DNA of 64,000 nt from Symbiodinium natans (Eukaryota > Sar > Dinophyceae > Suessiales > Symbiodiniaceae): NCBI GenBank assembly GCA_905221605.1, contig CAJNDS010000631.1, forward strand, positions 37,821-101,820. Direction: 5' to 3'. Numbering within the stretch: the stretch's first letter is position 1; the number at the start of each line of letters is the position of its first letter. Below the pieces are notes generated by a model that worked only from the letters and a program-made list of their open reading frames with translations, did not search any database and was not told the origin of the DNA. Made by a program: the position numbers and the translations under genes. This document shows, piece after piece, positions 52,601 to 62,908 of this stretch.

Positions 52601-52976
52601 TTTTTTTTGTGTGTCTGTCCCTGTCTATCTGTCTGTCTGCCTGTCTGCTTATCTGTCCGTCTATCTGTCTATCTGTCTGCCTCTCTGTCCATCTGTCCGT
52701 CTCTCTGCCTATCTATCTGTCTATCTCTCTGTCTGTCTCTCTGTCCGTCTCTCTGTCTGTCTCTCTGTCTGTCTCTTTGTCTGTCTCTCTATCCGTCTGA
52801 CTTTTGTCTGTCTGTCTCTGTCTCTATATGTGGCTCTGTCCCTGTCAGTGTCTCTATCTGTGTCTCTGTCTCCGTCTCTGTCTCTGGTCTGTCAGTGTTG
52901 TCTCTCTCGCTCTCTCTCTCCCTCTCTCTCTCCCTCTTTCGCTCTCTCTCTCTCTCTCTGTCTCTGTCCTTGTTTC
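52601..52976. repeat. (CTGT)n, (TCTG)n and (CT)n microsatellite
   Basis: Imperfect tetranucleotide CTGT/CTAT/CTCT array grading into (CT)n. Open in several frames because stops are rare in the motif. No coding support. Confidence 0.93.
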
Positions 52977-53895
52977 TCGGCATGCAGATGTGTATGTGTG
53001 TGACGATCCCCATGCAGTATGGTTTGTCAAGCCTCGCCCGCTGCAGATGGAGGGGGGGGCAACCCTCCCAGTGTCTGACTCACCACAGCTCACCACGCAG
53101 CGTTAAAGAAAGCAAGCTGCGCACCTGCACGTCCCGAGTGTTTTGCCAAGGATTCCGATTCATCAGATTCGGAGTCGGACTCCGATCGGTGAGCTTCCCT
53201 TCTTTAGTTCAGATGCAAACTGTCCTAGCCCTGCCTTCAGCAACGATCTCGAACGAGAGAGTTGAGCAGGTGCTCTTTCCAGTACAGTTCGCACATGACC
53301 CCCAGCTCCTGGCAGCCACCAGCACTGCACTACCAGTTTGGACACTAGAGATGGTACGAAGGTCGAGATGCAGTCGCTGATCCCGCCCAAAAAGTGCAAG
53401 AGTGGCGCCACGTGTAAAAAGCACTCACGAGTGACAGCTTGTCAATAGCCATGATGTCACGGGAAAACGCCCACGCGTTCTAAGCATCGTGTGGTCATGC
53501 AAAATTCGAACTGCTGGGAGAACGGAGTGTTTGGAACAGTGCGAGAAAGCCTCCAACTGCCCCAAACCCTAGAATCCAATAGACCCCCAACCCAGGCAAC
53601 AAAGAAGCCTTAATGTAGTGGACCAATCCAGAAGTCCTGCGGAGTGGTTCGTCCAGCTCTGCGGATGCTAAAAACGCCCCTTGAACCCCCAGCTGAGTCC
53701 AGGAATCCTTAAACATCCACACCGCAGGCCCAGCTCCCAGTGCAACGCAGTTTGCCCTCCGCCATACTCAGCTTCTGTCGAAAAAGTGCTCCTGACACTC
53801 TAGGTGTTTCGGGATGATGGCACAGTTTGCCACCTGAGAGAGCCAGAGAGAGAGACAGAGCGAGATAGAGAGAGAGAGAGAGAGAGCGCCCTGCA
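52977..53895. other. Spacer, no confident gene
   Basis: A frame at about 53245-53380 (RVEQVLFPVQFAHDPQLLA) is open but has no homology or partner exon. A GA-rich stretch leads into the GAA tract from 53836. Confidence 0.3.
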
Positions 53896-54355
53896 GAAGA
53901 AGAAGAAGAAGAAGAAGAAGAAGAAGAAGAAGAAGAAGAAGAAGAAGAAGAAGAAGAAGAAGAAGAAGAAGAAGAAGCAGAAGAAGAAGAAGACGAAGAA
54001 GAAGAAGAAGAAGAAGAAGAAGAAGAAGAAGACGAAGAAGAAGAAGAAGAAGAAGAAGAAGAAGAAGAAGAAGAAGAAGAAGAAGAAGAAGAAGAAAGAA
54101 AGAAAGAAGAAGAAGAAGAAGAAGAAGAAGAAGAAGAAGAAGAAGAAGAGAAGAAGAAGAAGAAGAAGCAGAAGAAGAAGAAGAAGAATAAGAAGAAGAA
54201 GAGAAGAAGAAGAAAGAAGAAGAAGAAGAAGAAGAAGAAGAAGAAGAAGAAGAAGAAGAAGAAGAAGAAGAAGAAGAAGAAGAAGAAGAAGAAGAAGAAG
54301 AAGAAGAAGAAGAAGAAGAAGAAGAAGAAGAAGAAGAAGAAGAAGAAGAAGAAAC
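53896..54355. repeat. (GAA)n tract of about 460 bases
   Basis: Nearly pure GAA trinucleotides with occasional GAC, CAG, AAAG and AATAAG interruptions. One strand is all purine, so triplex or sticky DNA could form. Lys-rich, Arg-rich and Leu/Phe-rich frames through it are artefacts. Confidence 0.95.
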
Positions 54356-55119
54356 GCGAGCGAGCAGAGAGAGATCACATTTTCCGCCACGTGAGGCCCA
54401 GGGTCCGCACAGCGAACAAGACAGGGTTGGGAAGCTGCCCTTCTGCCACGCCTGTAGCAGATATGTACCTTACCTATACGTTATATATACGTTATCTATA
54501 CCACATCTATACCTCAGGTATGCCTTATATATCAGAGTTCTTGTAGTGACAGTGATTTTGGACAACAGAGGCTCCACGGATAATTGAGCTGCTTGACGCC
54601 GAAGCCAAGATGTTATCATTGTCTTGAAGCTTCTGAGGTTCCGCAGGTTAGAGCTGCGTTAGAGCCCCTAGACTCCAGAGAGCCTTCTGGTGCAACCTTT
54701 CCCGTCAAATGGTGATGAATGTATGGGCATCCTGAAGCTTGACCGCAACCTGTTTGTTCTCTGAGCTCTCTCGCTGGCCTGCGTGGTGCTAAACTGATCC
54801 TCGCCGGCCATGTTCACAGCCAGCTCCCTCTCTCTCTCTCTCTCTCTCTGTGCTATTTCTTCTCTGAGGTCCAAGACCAGGAGGCCTTGCCGGTGCAGCT
54901 GATACGTGACATTGCTCAGTGTCCTGGCCCAGTATCAATGTACTTCGTCGGTGTTTTGAGAGCTGACACAGGCACATTGTGATATGTTCGGTGGGCGTTC
55001 ATTGCTCAGCCTTCTTGTCATTTCTCTTGTGCCATGCCACTACCGGCGACTTCGGCACATGTTTGCAGATGTTCTGTTTGGAAGTGCGACGCGAAGCATG
55101 CAACATGGCGCATGCGAAG
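54356..55119. other. Spacer, no gene seen
   Basis: Includes ATACGTTATATATACGTT-type repeats at 54470-54530 and a (CT)n run at 54826-54848. An upstream exon of the following gene may lie here. Confidence 0.35.
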
Positions 55120-56425
55120 GTTTGATGAGCGACGGCCGGCTGTGGTCACAGCGATTGGGCATGCACTCTGTAGCCAAAGCGGGGCTGCTTTCCTTCTTAC
55201 CTGCCTTGCGCAACGTGCCGGTGAAGTTGACGTGTCGTTCGAAGTGCAGCATCTGGGGCGGAAAGATGAAGTAGGAGATGCTTGGCATGAAGTTCGCCGC
55301 AAGAAGTTCCGGGAGTTTCTGGCAGAGTTTGATGAACCACCGCAGCTCGGATATGTGTGGGGCATGTTGGGCATGAAGTATCAAAGCCTGGCAAGCTTTA
55401 GCATCTGAACCGCGCCTTGCTAACAGAATCAGGCAGCTGCCTTTGTGGTTGTGTGATGAGCAGCTGCTGGATGGATTGGATGTACTTGATGACATCCAGC
55501 ATCTTGCTATCTTCGGCATCGATCTCAGTCACAGTTTGGGACCAAACGTTGCGTTCAGGGCAGGGAGAGATCACCAAAGGTGCGCAGAACTTGCTGATGG
55601 AAGTGCCGAGCTTGTGCCCACGCTCTGCTGCGGTCTGGATAGCCTCGCCCGGAGCTGGCAGCTGTTGGCGGCGAGATCCTATTTGTTGGAGTGGCCAGGT
55701 CTGAGTTTACCTTGCATTCCCTTCAACACAGGAGAGCAAATGTCGGGGCTTGAAACCTTCCTGCCTCACGTGGAATTAAGGCACCTGTATGCTCCTCATG
55801 CTCGGGAGTGCTATCGTCCTGCTTCGTCCGCCCGCGTCTCCGCCAGCAGCCGCGCTGCCCTTGGGGTTTGGTGGAGCTTCGGTGGCCCCATGTTCCGCAG
55901 ACGGCGGTGACTACAGCATTCACGTCTCCGTTGCTTGGTCCCTAAATTTGAGCTGTGGCGAGAATCCAGACCCTGGACGCGTTGTTATGCGCTGTAGGAG
56001 CAAACACACATCTGTACGTTGCATCGCGTTACGTGTCCTGAGCACCAGATCCATCAACGCATGACGCCCCCCCACCTTACTCAAGCTCCCTGCCTTTCCG
56101 ACCAAGGCAGGAGAGCTGGCAGTGGTACCCCCAGGTTGGTGGTACAGCTTGAAGAGTACAGTCGCTTTGGGGTGCCACAGCATGTAGTTTTGTTTTGTTT
56201 TGGCGTGGCTTCAAGCTACGAAGAAATCAGCCCTCAAGTCGAGTCCAACCACATGCCCCGTGCTCTCGGAGTTCCTGAAAAGGCAAAGGTTTTCGCTCTC
56301 CAGCTGCAGCGGCTTGGCCCGGCTTCCGCTGTTTGGGCTCTGCCCCAGCTGCTGGAAAGCCTCGGCAAGAGGGAGCTCGACACCTCGCCCGTGTCGACGC
56401 GTGGACCGCGGTTCAGAGGGATTCC
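55120..56425 (+). CDS. Gene E: unrecognised multi-exon gene
   Basis: Candidate exons on the + strand, each after AG|G. 55120 to about 55385 reads FDERRPAVVTAIGHALC to VRRKKFREFLAEFDEPPQ. 55433 to about 55550 reads QLPLWLCDEQLLDGLDVL, DDIQHLAIFGIDLSHSLG. 56110-56183 reads RAGSGTPRLVVQLEEYSRFG and VPQH and ends at GTAG. A frame at about 56230-56440 reads ESNHMPRALGVPEKAKVF, LQRLGPASAVWALPQLL. The pieces are hydrophilic or amphipathic and look protein-like, but no family was recognised and joins were not all checked for phase. Both ends are uncertain; the last frame runs into a telomere-type repeat. Confidence 0.38.
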
Positions 56426-56433
56426 TAGCCCTA

Positions 56434-56489
56434 CACCCTAAACCCTAAACCCTAATTCCTAAACCCTAAACCCTAAACCCTAAACCCTG
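56434..56489. repeat. Interstitial telomere-type repeat (CCCTAAA)n
   Basis: About seven CCCTAAA units with one ATTCCT interruption. Same orientation as 27497-27602. Confidence 0.93.
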
Positions 56490-56628
56490 TCATCGGCTCC
56501 CGCCACACATTTGAGGCTGGCAAGAGGGGTGGAGAAAGCGGTGTCTCGGATGCACTATCTCCGATCTGGGGGTAGGCATGTCTCGATCTGCCCAGAGCAG
56601 CGGACAGCAGAAGAGTGTTTTGCGGCTT

Positions 56629-56730
56629 TTGGGATGTTCCCCTTTATACTAACAGCCCTTAATAGGGATTATAGTAAGGGGTGCTAGAATCCCGATAAAG
56701 GACTGTCAGTAGAAGGGGGGAACATCCCAA
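56629..56730. mobile_element. MITE-like element copy 3, complete inverted repeat
   Basis: About 102 bases. Terminal TTGGGATGTTCCCC is matched by GGGGAACATCCCAA at the other end. The complementarity extends inward through ACTAACAGCCCTTAATAGGG versus CCGATAAAGGACTGTCAGTA, so almost the whole element is one hairpin. This is the best copy for defining the family seen at 21842 and 38755. Confidence 0.85.
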
Positions 56731-58620
56731 GTTGCGGCTTCCAAGTTCAGGTCTCCGAATACTTCCCTCGCGACGTGCTTTGTGTACTGCGCCGCTGCTG
56801 CGGAGGTCTGTTTCCCTTGCCGCAAGAGATGACACCACCACTTGTGAAAGCGGCTTCCTGGCTGCCCGTGACCACATCATGTCTGCGATTTGCTGTTGCA
56901 ATGTAAGAATCACGTTTGTGCCTCATGCAGTTGAATGGCCTTAAGCAACGTCCCTTGCAGCACACCCCTTTAATAGCTGCTTCTGTATTGTGAGGCCAGC
57001 AGCCAGCAGGAGCTGATGCAGGCGATGCCTTCCAAAAGTAGTATATGCACTTCAATCATCGCTGTCCTTGGGTCCTTAAATTCCAAGCACGAAGCCCCAA
57101 GCTTTGAGAGTGCTGAAACCTAAACGACCATTCAGACCAGTCAGGGTCGAGAGCCAAAACGTGCGTTTAAAGCTCTTGCGGTTGCTGGACGACACTGGCA
57201 CGATTTCCTGTGCACGTCGGGACACATTATGCGCAAAACCGGCAAACATTACAGTCTGGGGCGCGCTGGCAGGAAAAGGGAATCAGGAAAGTGAGGCTCT
57301 GCTGTGTGAGTCACAGGCGAGCATGACAGCCGGGCACACTCATGGATCTCACTGCAGGGTCCACTTGCGGCATATCGAGATGCGTTCACGGCAGCTTGGA
57401 GAGGGGGGGGCTCGGGCAGGCTCACGGCAGCGGGGCCCCTTTGTGGGCCCGTTCGTGGCAGCGCGGCCTACGCAGCGCTTGTCAGCAGCAGCGCACTCCG
57501 GTATGGTTGCCCACCTTCTGCCGTGCTGCCCGGTGTGCTTGCCCGGTGTGCTTGCCTTCTGTTTTGCCTGCTGTCGGAAGAATACTTTGCTCGTGGCTTC
57601 ACAGTCCTCCCATAGGACCCTGTGCGAACCAGTTCCAACAGCAAAAGCGCGCCAGAGATTGGTCGATGTGCAGCCATGCGGGGCAACATGCGGCCTACGC
57701 AGGATCGTTCAGTGGGTTGAGTTTCTTCTATTTTCCCCCCAAGAACAAAACCATTCTTCCCTGTAAGGGCAACATAGGGATGATTGTCTTTGAGTTTTTT
57801 GTTTTTTTGGGGGGGGGCTTCTAAAGTAAATAGCAGGTTTAACGAAGCATCCTGCAGGGCCATGCAGGGCTCATAGAGGTGCTGCTGTTGGACACCTCCC
57901 GAAAATCTACGCGCTGCGCTTGTCGGGTGGGAGCAACGACTCAGGGCTTCCGCGACGGCAAGTTTTTCTACATATATCTGCTGACGGCTCTGGCACTAGT
58001 TAGCGGAAACGGTCGTTTTGCAATCCCTGGAAGGCTATGTGGGGCCTCAGCGCGCGGTTTCCTGAGTTCGTGATGTCCGGAAGTCTGCTTCCTGCAGACG
58101 CCGCAAGCTTCTCCCGCACCGTGCCGGCAAACGTGTGTGGTGCTGCGGCATTAGCTTCGATTCTTGTTGCCAACAGCTGTCTAGTGCAGATGTTGCGTGC
58201 ATCTGTGTGCAAGGTGCGGCTTTGGAAGCCTTCGTTGCCACCGCCGGCTTTTGGCGGCCGTTGCCATTTCAGAAATCTGCGGCCAATACTTGCATGGACC
58301 GTGTCCGCCGTGACCTGGACGAGCTGACCCTGCCAGGTCTCTCTGCTGTGTTATCGTTATCTGTGTCCCCACTCGGTCTTGGGAGGTTCATGAGGCCCGT
58401 TATTGAGTTATTGATCATTCCTGCAGCCAAAAGGTTCCTAAAAATCTGAAAGCATTTTGTCTAGATTCCTGCTCGGAAGTTGCAGCGGCGGGCAGGAATG
58501 TAGGAGGTCCCTCAAGTGTAGCTGATCTGGGCGTCGGCCGAAATCACGGTGCGACAGTTCTGGAGAACTGGCACTTACCTGCTGGCTCAGCGGGCGAGGG
58601 TTGTGGTGGACCAGACATAT
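56731..58620. other. Spacer upstream of the glycosyltransferase, no confident gene
   Basis: Frames of up to about 220 codons are open (57104-57766 on +), but composition and lack of any motif do not support them. A frame near 58290-58449 (RVRRDLDELTLPGLSAVLSL) is open and slightly more protein-like. Nothing firm. Confidence 0.35.
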
Positions 58621-58639
58621 CTTAAGTCTTAAGTTGCTT

Positions 58640-58674
58640 AAGCTTCAACGTCTCTGCTGATTTTTTCTGTTCAG
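58640..58674 (+). promoter_or_regulatory. Candidate spliced-leader acceptor for the glycosyltransferase
   Basis: A pyrimidine tract (TGATTTTTTCTGTTCAG) ends in AG at 58673-58674, followed by G and, 11 bases on, the ATG at 58686. Dinoflagellate mRNAs receive a 22-base spliced leader by trans-splicing at such sites (established knowledge). Here it would give a very short 5' UTR. A cis-intron acceptor would look the same. Confidence 0.5.
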
Positions 58675-58685
58675 GCCACACTGCT

Positions 58686-59663
58686 ATGACCAGCAGTCTT
58701 TCATGCAAAGGCGGCCTGCCTCGCGTCATATGGATGTTTTGGGCACAGGGTCAACAAGGTTTGGGCCCATTTCGAAAGGCCTGTATCAACTCATGGGTTC
58801 ACAAGAACCCGGAGTGGCAGGTGGTGCTGCTCAGTGCACAGACCTGTTTCGACTACGTGGCAGAGACAGACCTGCCAAATACCTGGCACCACCTTCGACG
58901 CGATGCTGCTGCTGATGCGCTTCGCCTGGCGTTGCTCTCCAAGTTTGGTGGTGTGTACGTGGATGTGAGTGTTGTTTGCAACAAGAGCTTGGACCAGTGG
59001 CTGATGCCTCGTATTGAAGGGAAGGGGCTGGCAGCATTTGTGTTCAAGCAGTTCGGTCGGGCAGACTGCAGCAATCACGGAGAATACCTGGAAAATTGGT
59101 TCCTGGCCTGTCCAAGAAACAGCGAACTTGTTTGCAGCTGGAAGGCCGCCTTTTTACGTTTCTGGCACGGGCGGACAAGTGCCTGTGATCATGGAGGGTT
59201 GCAAGCCTGCGAAATGTTCAAGGGAGTCGACTTGAGTTGCATGCAGGAGTCGCAGATGAACTATTTGACGATGCACTGTTGTTTCAAGTGGCTCATTGAT
59301 TCGGACCCACGAGCTAGATGCCTTTGGAAGACCAACACTGTGCTTTTCAATGCAGATGACGCGTTGGGTTGGATTCTGGAACTGGAAGGCGTGGGCACGG
59401 ATTGGGTCAGGACCAATGTTGCTGGGCGGCATGCCTCGAGGTGGTTGTACCGGGATGACGTCGCCTGGGTGTCCGGCCTTGTGCACAGGGCAGTGGTCCT
59501 GAAGTTTGTAGGCTTGCACGCGCAGGTTTTTGACAAGCAGCCTTCGCAAAATTTGCTGCGTGCTGGCAGCTGCATGCATTGGCTGCTGCAGCATGCCTTG
59601 CCGAAGTTAGATGACCAGGAAGTAGTGGATGCAACTGGCTTGGAGTTTGAAATGGCCGACTGA
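58686..59663 (+). CDS. Glycosyltransferase, capsular polysaccharide synthesis family-like
   Basis: Single uninterrupted frame of 325 codons starting at ATG 58686. N-terminus LPRVIWMFWAQGQQGLGPF, then SWVHKNPEWQVVLL (residues 36-49), then DALRLALLSKFGGVYVDV (77-94). This is the IPKIIWxxW, NPxWxxxLL and DxxRxxxLxxxGGVYxD pattern of DXD-type sugar transferases (GT32 or Caps_synth type). Asp77, Arg80 and Asp93 are the expected nucleotide-sugar and metal site residues. Such enzymes transfer a sugar from an NDP-sugar to a glycan or lipid. No clear signal peptide or membrane helix is seen, so the compartment is open. Donor and acceptor cannot be predicted. Length is typical for the family. Confidence 0.85.
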   Translation: MTSSLSCKGGLPRVIWMFWAQGQQGLGPFRKACINSWVHKNPEWQVVLLSAQTCFDYVAETDLPNTWHHLRRDAAADALRLALLSKFGGVYVDVSVVCNKSLDQWLMPRIEGKGLAAFVFKQFGRADCSNHGEYLENWFLACPRNSELVCSWKAAFLRFWHGRTSACDHGGLQACEMFKGVDLSCMQESQMNYLTMHCCFKWLIDSDPRARCLWKTNTVLFNADDALGWILELEGVGTDWVRTNVAGRHASRWLYRDDVAWVSGLVHRAVVLKFVGLHAQVFDKQPSQNLLRAGSCMHWLLQHALPKLDDQEVVDATGLEFEMAD

Positions 59664-60353
59664 GCAATCTGCACGCAGCGCGCGCGTCGAGCAGAAAGCG
59701 ATCGGCTGTCTCTCGCTGTGATTTTGGGTGTCGTGTTGTGCAAGAACATGGTCATAGGCGTGCCCATCATGTGTGCTGCAAGGATGGCCCCGCAGTGGTT
59801 CTGGCTCTCACCGTTAACCCGTGCAATGAGGCCGTCCAGCTCCAGCTAGAGGGAGGCCGAATACTTCAGCAACTAAAGTAACATCAGAAACATTAGAAGC
59901 CAGTGCATTCAGTACAAGTACTAAAGTACCTTTAAAAACCACGTAGCGCGTGTGCAAATGCCGGGCTGACCTGAGATGGATGCCAGGGACACACGGGATC
60001 CAGTGTTTGCGCAGTTGTGGTGATTCGCATATGCCCCAGGTCCCCTGCGACCCAGCAGCAAGCTCCCTGAAGTTTCGTGCATGGGCCCAAGATACTGATT
60101 GTTCGTGTTGATGCTCTCCTGGTTTGAGCTTCTGATGGTCTAGGAAGTCTCTGATCTTGACAAGGGATGGTTCTTGGTTGGTAGCACGCGTCAGGGGTTG
60201 ATTTCGTTTCAAGTCGACACATTTTCCGCTGCCACTTATGTCTGCCATGCTAGGTTTCCATCTTTTGTCTTATGGGAAAGAAAGGGATGTTGCTGGGCGC
60301 TTGCCATGCATAAACTTGCCATGTGTAAAGTCATGAGCTGACTGCGTGGCTCT
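59664..60353. other. Spacer between glycosyltransferase and kinase gene, no gene seen
   Basis: About 690 bases. The antisense frame at 59814-60248 is open but shows no motif. No strong pyrimidine-AG acceptor immediately precedes the kinase start. Confidence 0.4.
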
Positions 60354-62093
60354 GTGCAAATGCGCTTTGCCTGGGCACAGAAGGCTTCGAAAGTAGCGCT
60401 TCGCGCGTCGCTTGTAAGTTGTGGCGGCCTGGCTCTGGCATGTGTGCACGAGGACACACGGCGCTCGACCTTGGAGACGCTGCTGTCATGCCGCAGAGCC
60501 CTGCATGCTGCAATCTGTGTCGGCAACATGGCAGTTCGTTACAAGGCTTTGTCGTGGCGGCATGGGGCAGAGCCTCAAGATACTTACAGTAACCTTCTGT
60601 CGAAGACACATGGGGACTGTGCCCATCTTGCCCTGCAGATGTGCAGGGGCAACGGCGGGCTCTTTGTGAAAATCGGACAGCACGCCGCGACTTTGGCACC
60701 TGCGGTGCCACCGGAATACGTACAGCACCTGTCGTTGCTGCAAGACCGCGCGCCTGCCGGGGACTGGGAGGATGTGAAGATGGTCATCTGCTCTGAGCTT
60801 GGGGTGGAGCTTGGCGCCGACCCTGCCAGCAAAGACGGTGTGTTCAGGGAGTTTGACGTGGATCCGGTAGGCAGCGCGTCGCTGGCTCAGGTCCATCGAG
60901 CAAAGCTACGCGATGGCTCAGAGGTTGCTGTGAAGGTGCAACATCGCCACATCGAGTCAGTGGTGGCCAGTGATATCTTCATCGTCCGCTTCTTGGAGCG
61001 GCTCATGAGCCATGTTTTCAGGCAGGAAGGGTTCTCCATGGCATGGGCAATAGATGAGTTTGAGCGAAACGTCCAGCATGAGCTCGACTTTCGTGAGGAA
61101 GCCAAGCATGCCGAACGCTGTCGAGATTTTTTTGCAAACTCGGACTTGGCAGCATGCATCTGCGTCCCAAAAGTGCATCCTGACTACTCAACGCGAAGGA
61201 TGCTGGTGATGGACTTTTCCCATGGCACTGCCATCAGCAAGGTGGTGAAGTCTGCGCAGAGGAAGTCGAGGGGGCTCCTTCTGTCCGCGCGCGAAGAGGT
61301 GGAGGCGCAAGCGGCAAAAATTGCAGCGAGATTGCTTATCGAAGCGTTTGGCACCATGGTGTTCTCCTTCGGGTATGTGCACTGCGACCCCCATCCAGGC
61401 AACCTGCTTGTGGAGATGGGGAAGGGGGACAAAGGGCCTCGCCTAGTGATTTTGGACCATGGCCTGTACCGGGAACTTTCAGAGGACAGGCGTCTGGCCA
61501 ACTGCGGTCTCTGGAAGGCTATGGCGCTGCAAGATGCCGCAGAGTTGGTGAAGAGCTGCAATGCCTTGGGGATCGACGCCTGCACTGCAGAGCTACTGCC
61601 GCTTTACTTCACCAACCGCTCTATCGAGACAAAGGCTGGCTTGGGTCAGAAGATCACGGCCGAACAGAAAAGCGAACTGAAGCTGAAGCTGCAACGCCTG
61701 GGCATTCTTCCAGAGAAAGCAAGCGCCGCGTCCTTTGCCATATCCGGTCTGGGCATGCTCGCCGACCGTGTTCCTGGAGACATGCTGATGGTCATGCGAA
61801 CGATGCATCTTGTAGCTTCGTTGCATCGGGATCTGGGTGGAAGGTCGGCAGATCGATTTGCCTCCTACGCTGTAGCGGCTGCCCGAGGCAATGAAAGCAA
61901 GGATTGCAACTGCTGGCGGCTGTCGCGGCTGTCGCGGCTGTCGCGGCTGCGAGTGTTCGTGAAGACTTTGGCTTTCAAAGCAAGGCTGTGGCTTAGAGAG
62001 CTGCGCCTGCGCCTGCATGGGACCCTTTCCGGAGCCCAAGAAGAGTTCTCGATCGCGCGAAGCCTCGCAGAAATCGCTCGCGACCAGCGATGA
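60354..62093 (+). CDS. ABC1/ADCK atypical kinase, ADCK1-like
   Basis: Intronless frame of 579 codons. The ABC1 (UbiB/ADCK) signatures are all present: the KxGQ motif (FVKIGQH, residues 104-110); the Ala-rich loop replacement with GSASLAQVH (173-181); the ATP-binding lysine in VAVKVQ (Lys194); ELDFREEA (243-250); the catalytic HCDPHPGN (343-350); and the metal-binding DHG in place of DFG (Asp368, ILDHGLY). The order and the LDHGLY motif point to the ADCK1 branch. Family members act in mitochondrial (or plastid) lipid and quinone homeostasis; ADCK1 relatives are linked to mitochondrial membrane organisation. The N-terminus is basic with a hydrophobic stretch (LVSCGGLALAC), compatible with organelle targeting (inference). 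The C-terminal tail is basic, with a 9-base repeat giving LSRLSRLSRL near residue 525. The start is the first ATG of the frame; an earlier spliced start is possible. Confidence 0.92.
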   Translation: MQMRFAWAQKASKVALRASLVSCGGLALACVHEDTRRSTLETLLSCRRALHAAICVGNMAVRYKALSWRHGAEPQDTYSNLLSKTHGDCAHLALQMCRGNGGLFVKIGQHAATLAPAVPPEYVQHLSLLQDRAPAGDWEDVKMVICSELGVELGADPASKDGVFREFDVDPVGSASLAQVHRAKLRDGSEVAVKVQHRHIESVVASDIFIVRFLERLMSHVFRQEGFSMAWAIDEFERNVQHELDFREEAKHAERCRDFFANSDLAACICVPKVHPDYSTRRMLVMDFSHGTAISKVVKSAQRKSRGLLLSAREEVEAQAAKIAARLLIEAFGTMVFSFGYVHCDPHPGNLLVEMGKGDKGPRLVILDHGLYRELSEDRRLANCGLWKAMALQDAAELVKSCNALGIDACTAELLPLYFTNRSIETKAGLGQKITAEQKSELKLKLQRLGILPEKASAASFAISGLGMLADRVPGDMLMVMRTMHLVASLHRDLGGRSADRFASYAVAAARGNESKDCNCWRLSRLSRLSRLRVFVKTLAFKARLWLRELRLRLHGTLSGAQEEFSIARSLAEIARDQR

Positions 62094-62164
62094 GAAAGTG
62101 CCAACTGCAAGAGCGAACGGGTGGCCCACTTCAAGGCTCAGATGCAGATACCAGTCGCCATGAG

Positions 62165-62835
62165 TAAATGGGGGAATGTTAGTCGTGTTGGTTGCAACTG
62201 GGGTGTGTTGGGCACACGCGTGTTGAGAACACGGGGGGTGCGTGTTGGGAACAGGGCAGGCGTGAGTCGGGAACGCCGGGGGGGGGTGAGTCGGGAACAG
62301 GGCTCATGTGTACAGCACGCCCCGGTTGAGATGGGAACGGCTGCCCCCCAGAATTGGGTTTCGGAGTGATGACCCTACTCTGCAGGTTTGCTTTAAGGCC
62401 TCTTTCGACGACTTGGAGTTGGGTCTACCGTCTTATTTTCAGCTTCCAAAGGGGAGACTTTACGAGGCGAACACATCCGACGTGTCATGAACCCGCACAC
62501 CAACACGCCGAATTGGTGTGCGGGTTCATGACACGTCGGATGTGTTCGCCTCGTAAAGTCTCCCCTTTGGAAGCTGAAGAGAAGACGGTAGACCCAACTC
62601 CAAGTCGTCGAAAGAGGACTTAAAGCAAACCTGCAGAGTAGGGTCATCACTCCGAAACCCAGTTCTGGGGGGCAGCCTTTCCCAACTCAACCCCCGGTCG
62701 TGCTGTACACATAGGCCCTGTTCCCGACTCACCCCCCCTGCGTTCCTGACTCACGCCTGCCCAGTTCCCAACACGCGCCCCCCCTGTCCCCAACACACCC
62801 TCGGCCCGCTCCCGACACTTGTAACCGACTCAACC
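62165..62835. repeat. Long palindrome (inverted repeat of about 320-base arms)
   Basis: Left arm about 62165-62503 and right arm 62513-62835 are inverted copies separated by a 9-base loop (CACGCCGAA). The inner 150 bases of each arm are almost identical. The outer parts, with GGGAACAGGG and GTGAGTCGGGAAC units, are more diverged and differ in G-run lengths. Both strands therefore encode nearly the same spurious peptide. It could be a foldback transposable element or a recent inverted duplication. It lies just 3' of the kinase gene. Confidence 0.92.
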
Positions 62836-62908
62836 TTCATCCGCAAATGGGGTATCTGGGCAAGCGGGCTGAGCTGACGCAAGGCTTGTTCAATGCTCGG
62901 CGCCTGAG

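Noticed and set aside
53800-54394. 196-codon Lys/Arg frame (+) and Leu/Phe frame (-)
   Set aside because: Translation of the GAA trinucleotide tract.
57104-57766. 220-codon + strand frame
   Set aside because: No homology within the window, no motif or bounded exon, overlapped by an equally open shifted frame.
62354-62650. Nearly identical proteins on both strands (about 85-89 codons)
   Set aside because: Direct result of the palindrome; no independent coding evidence.
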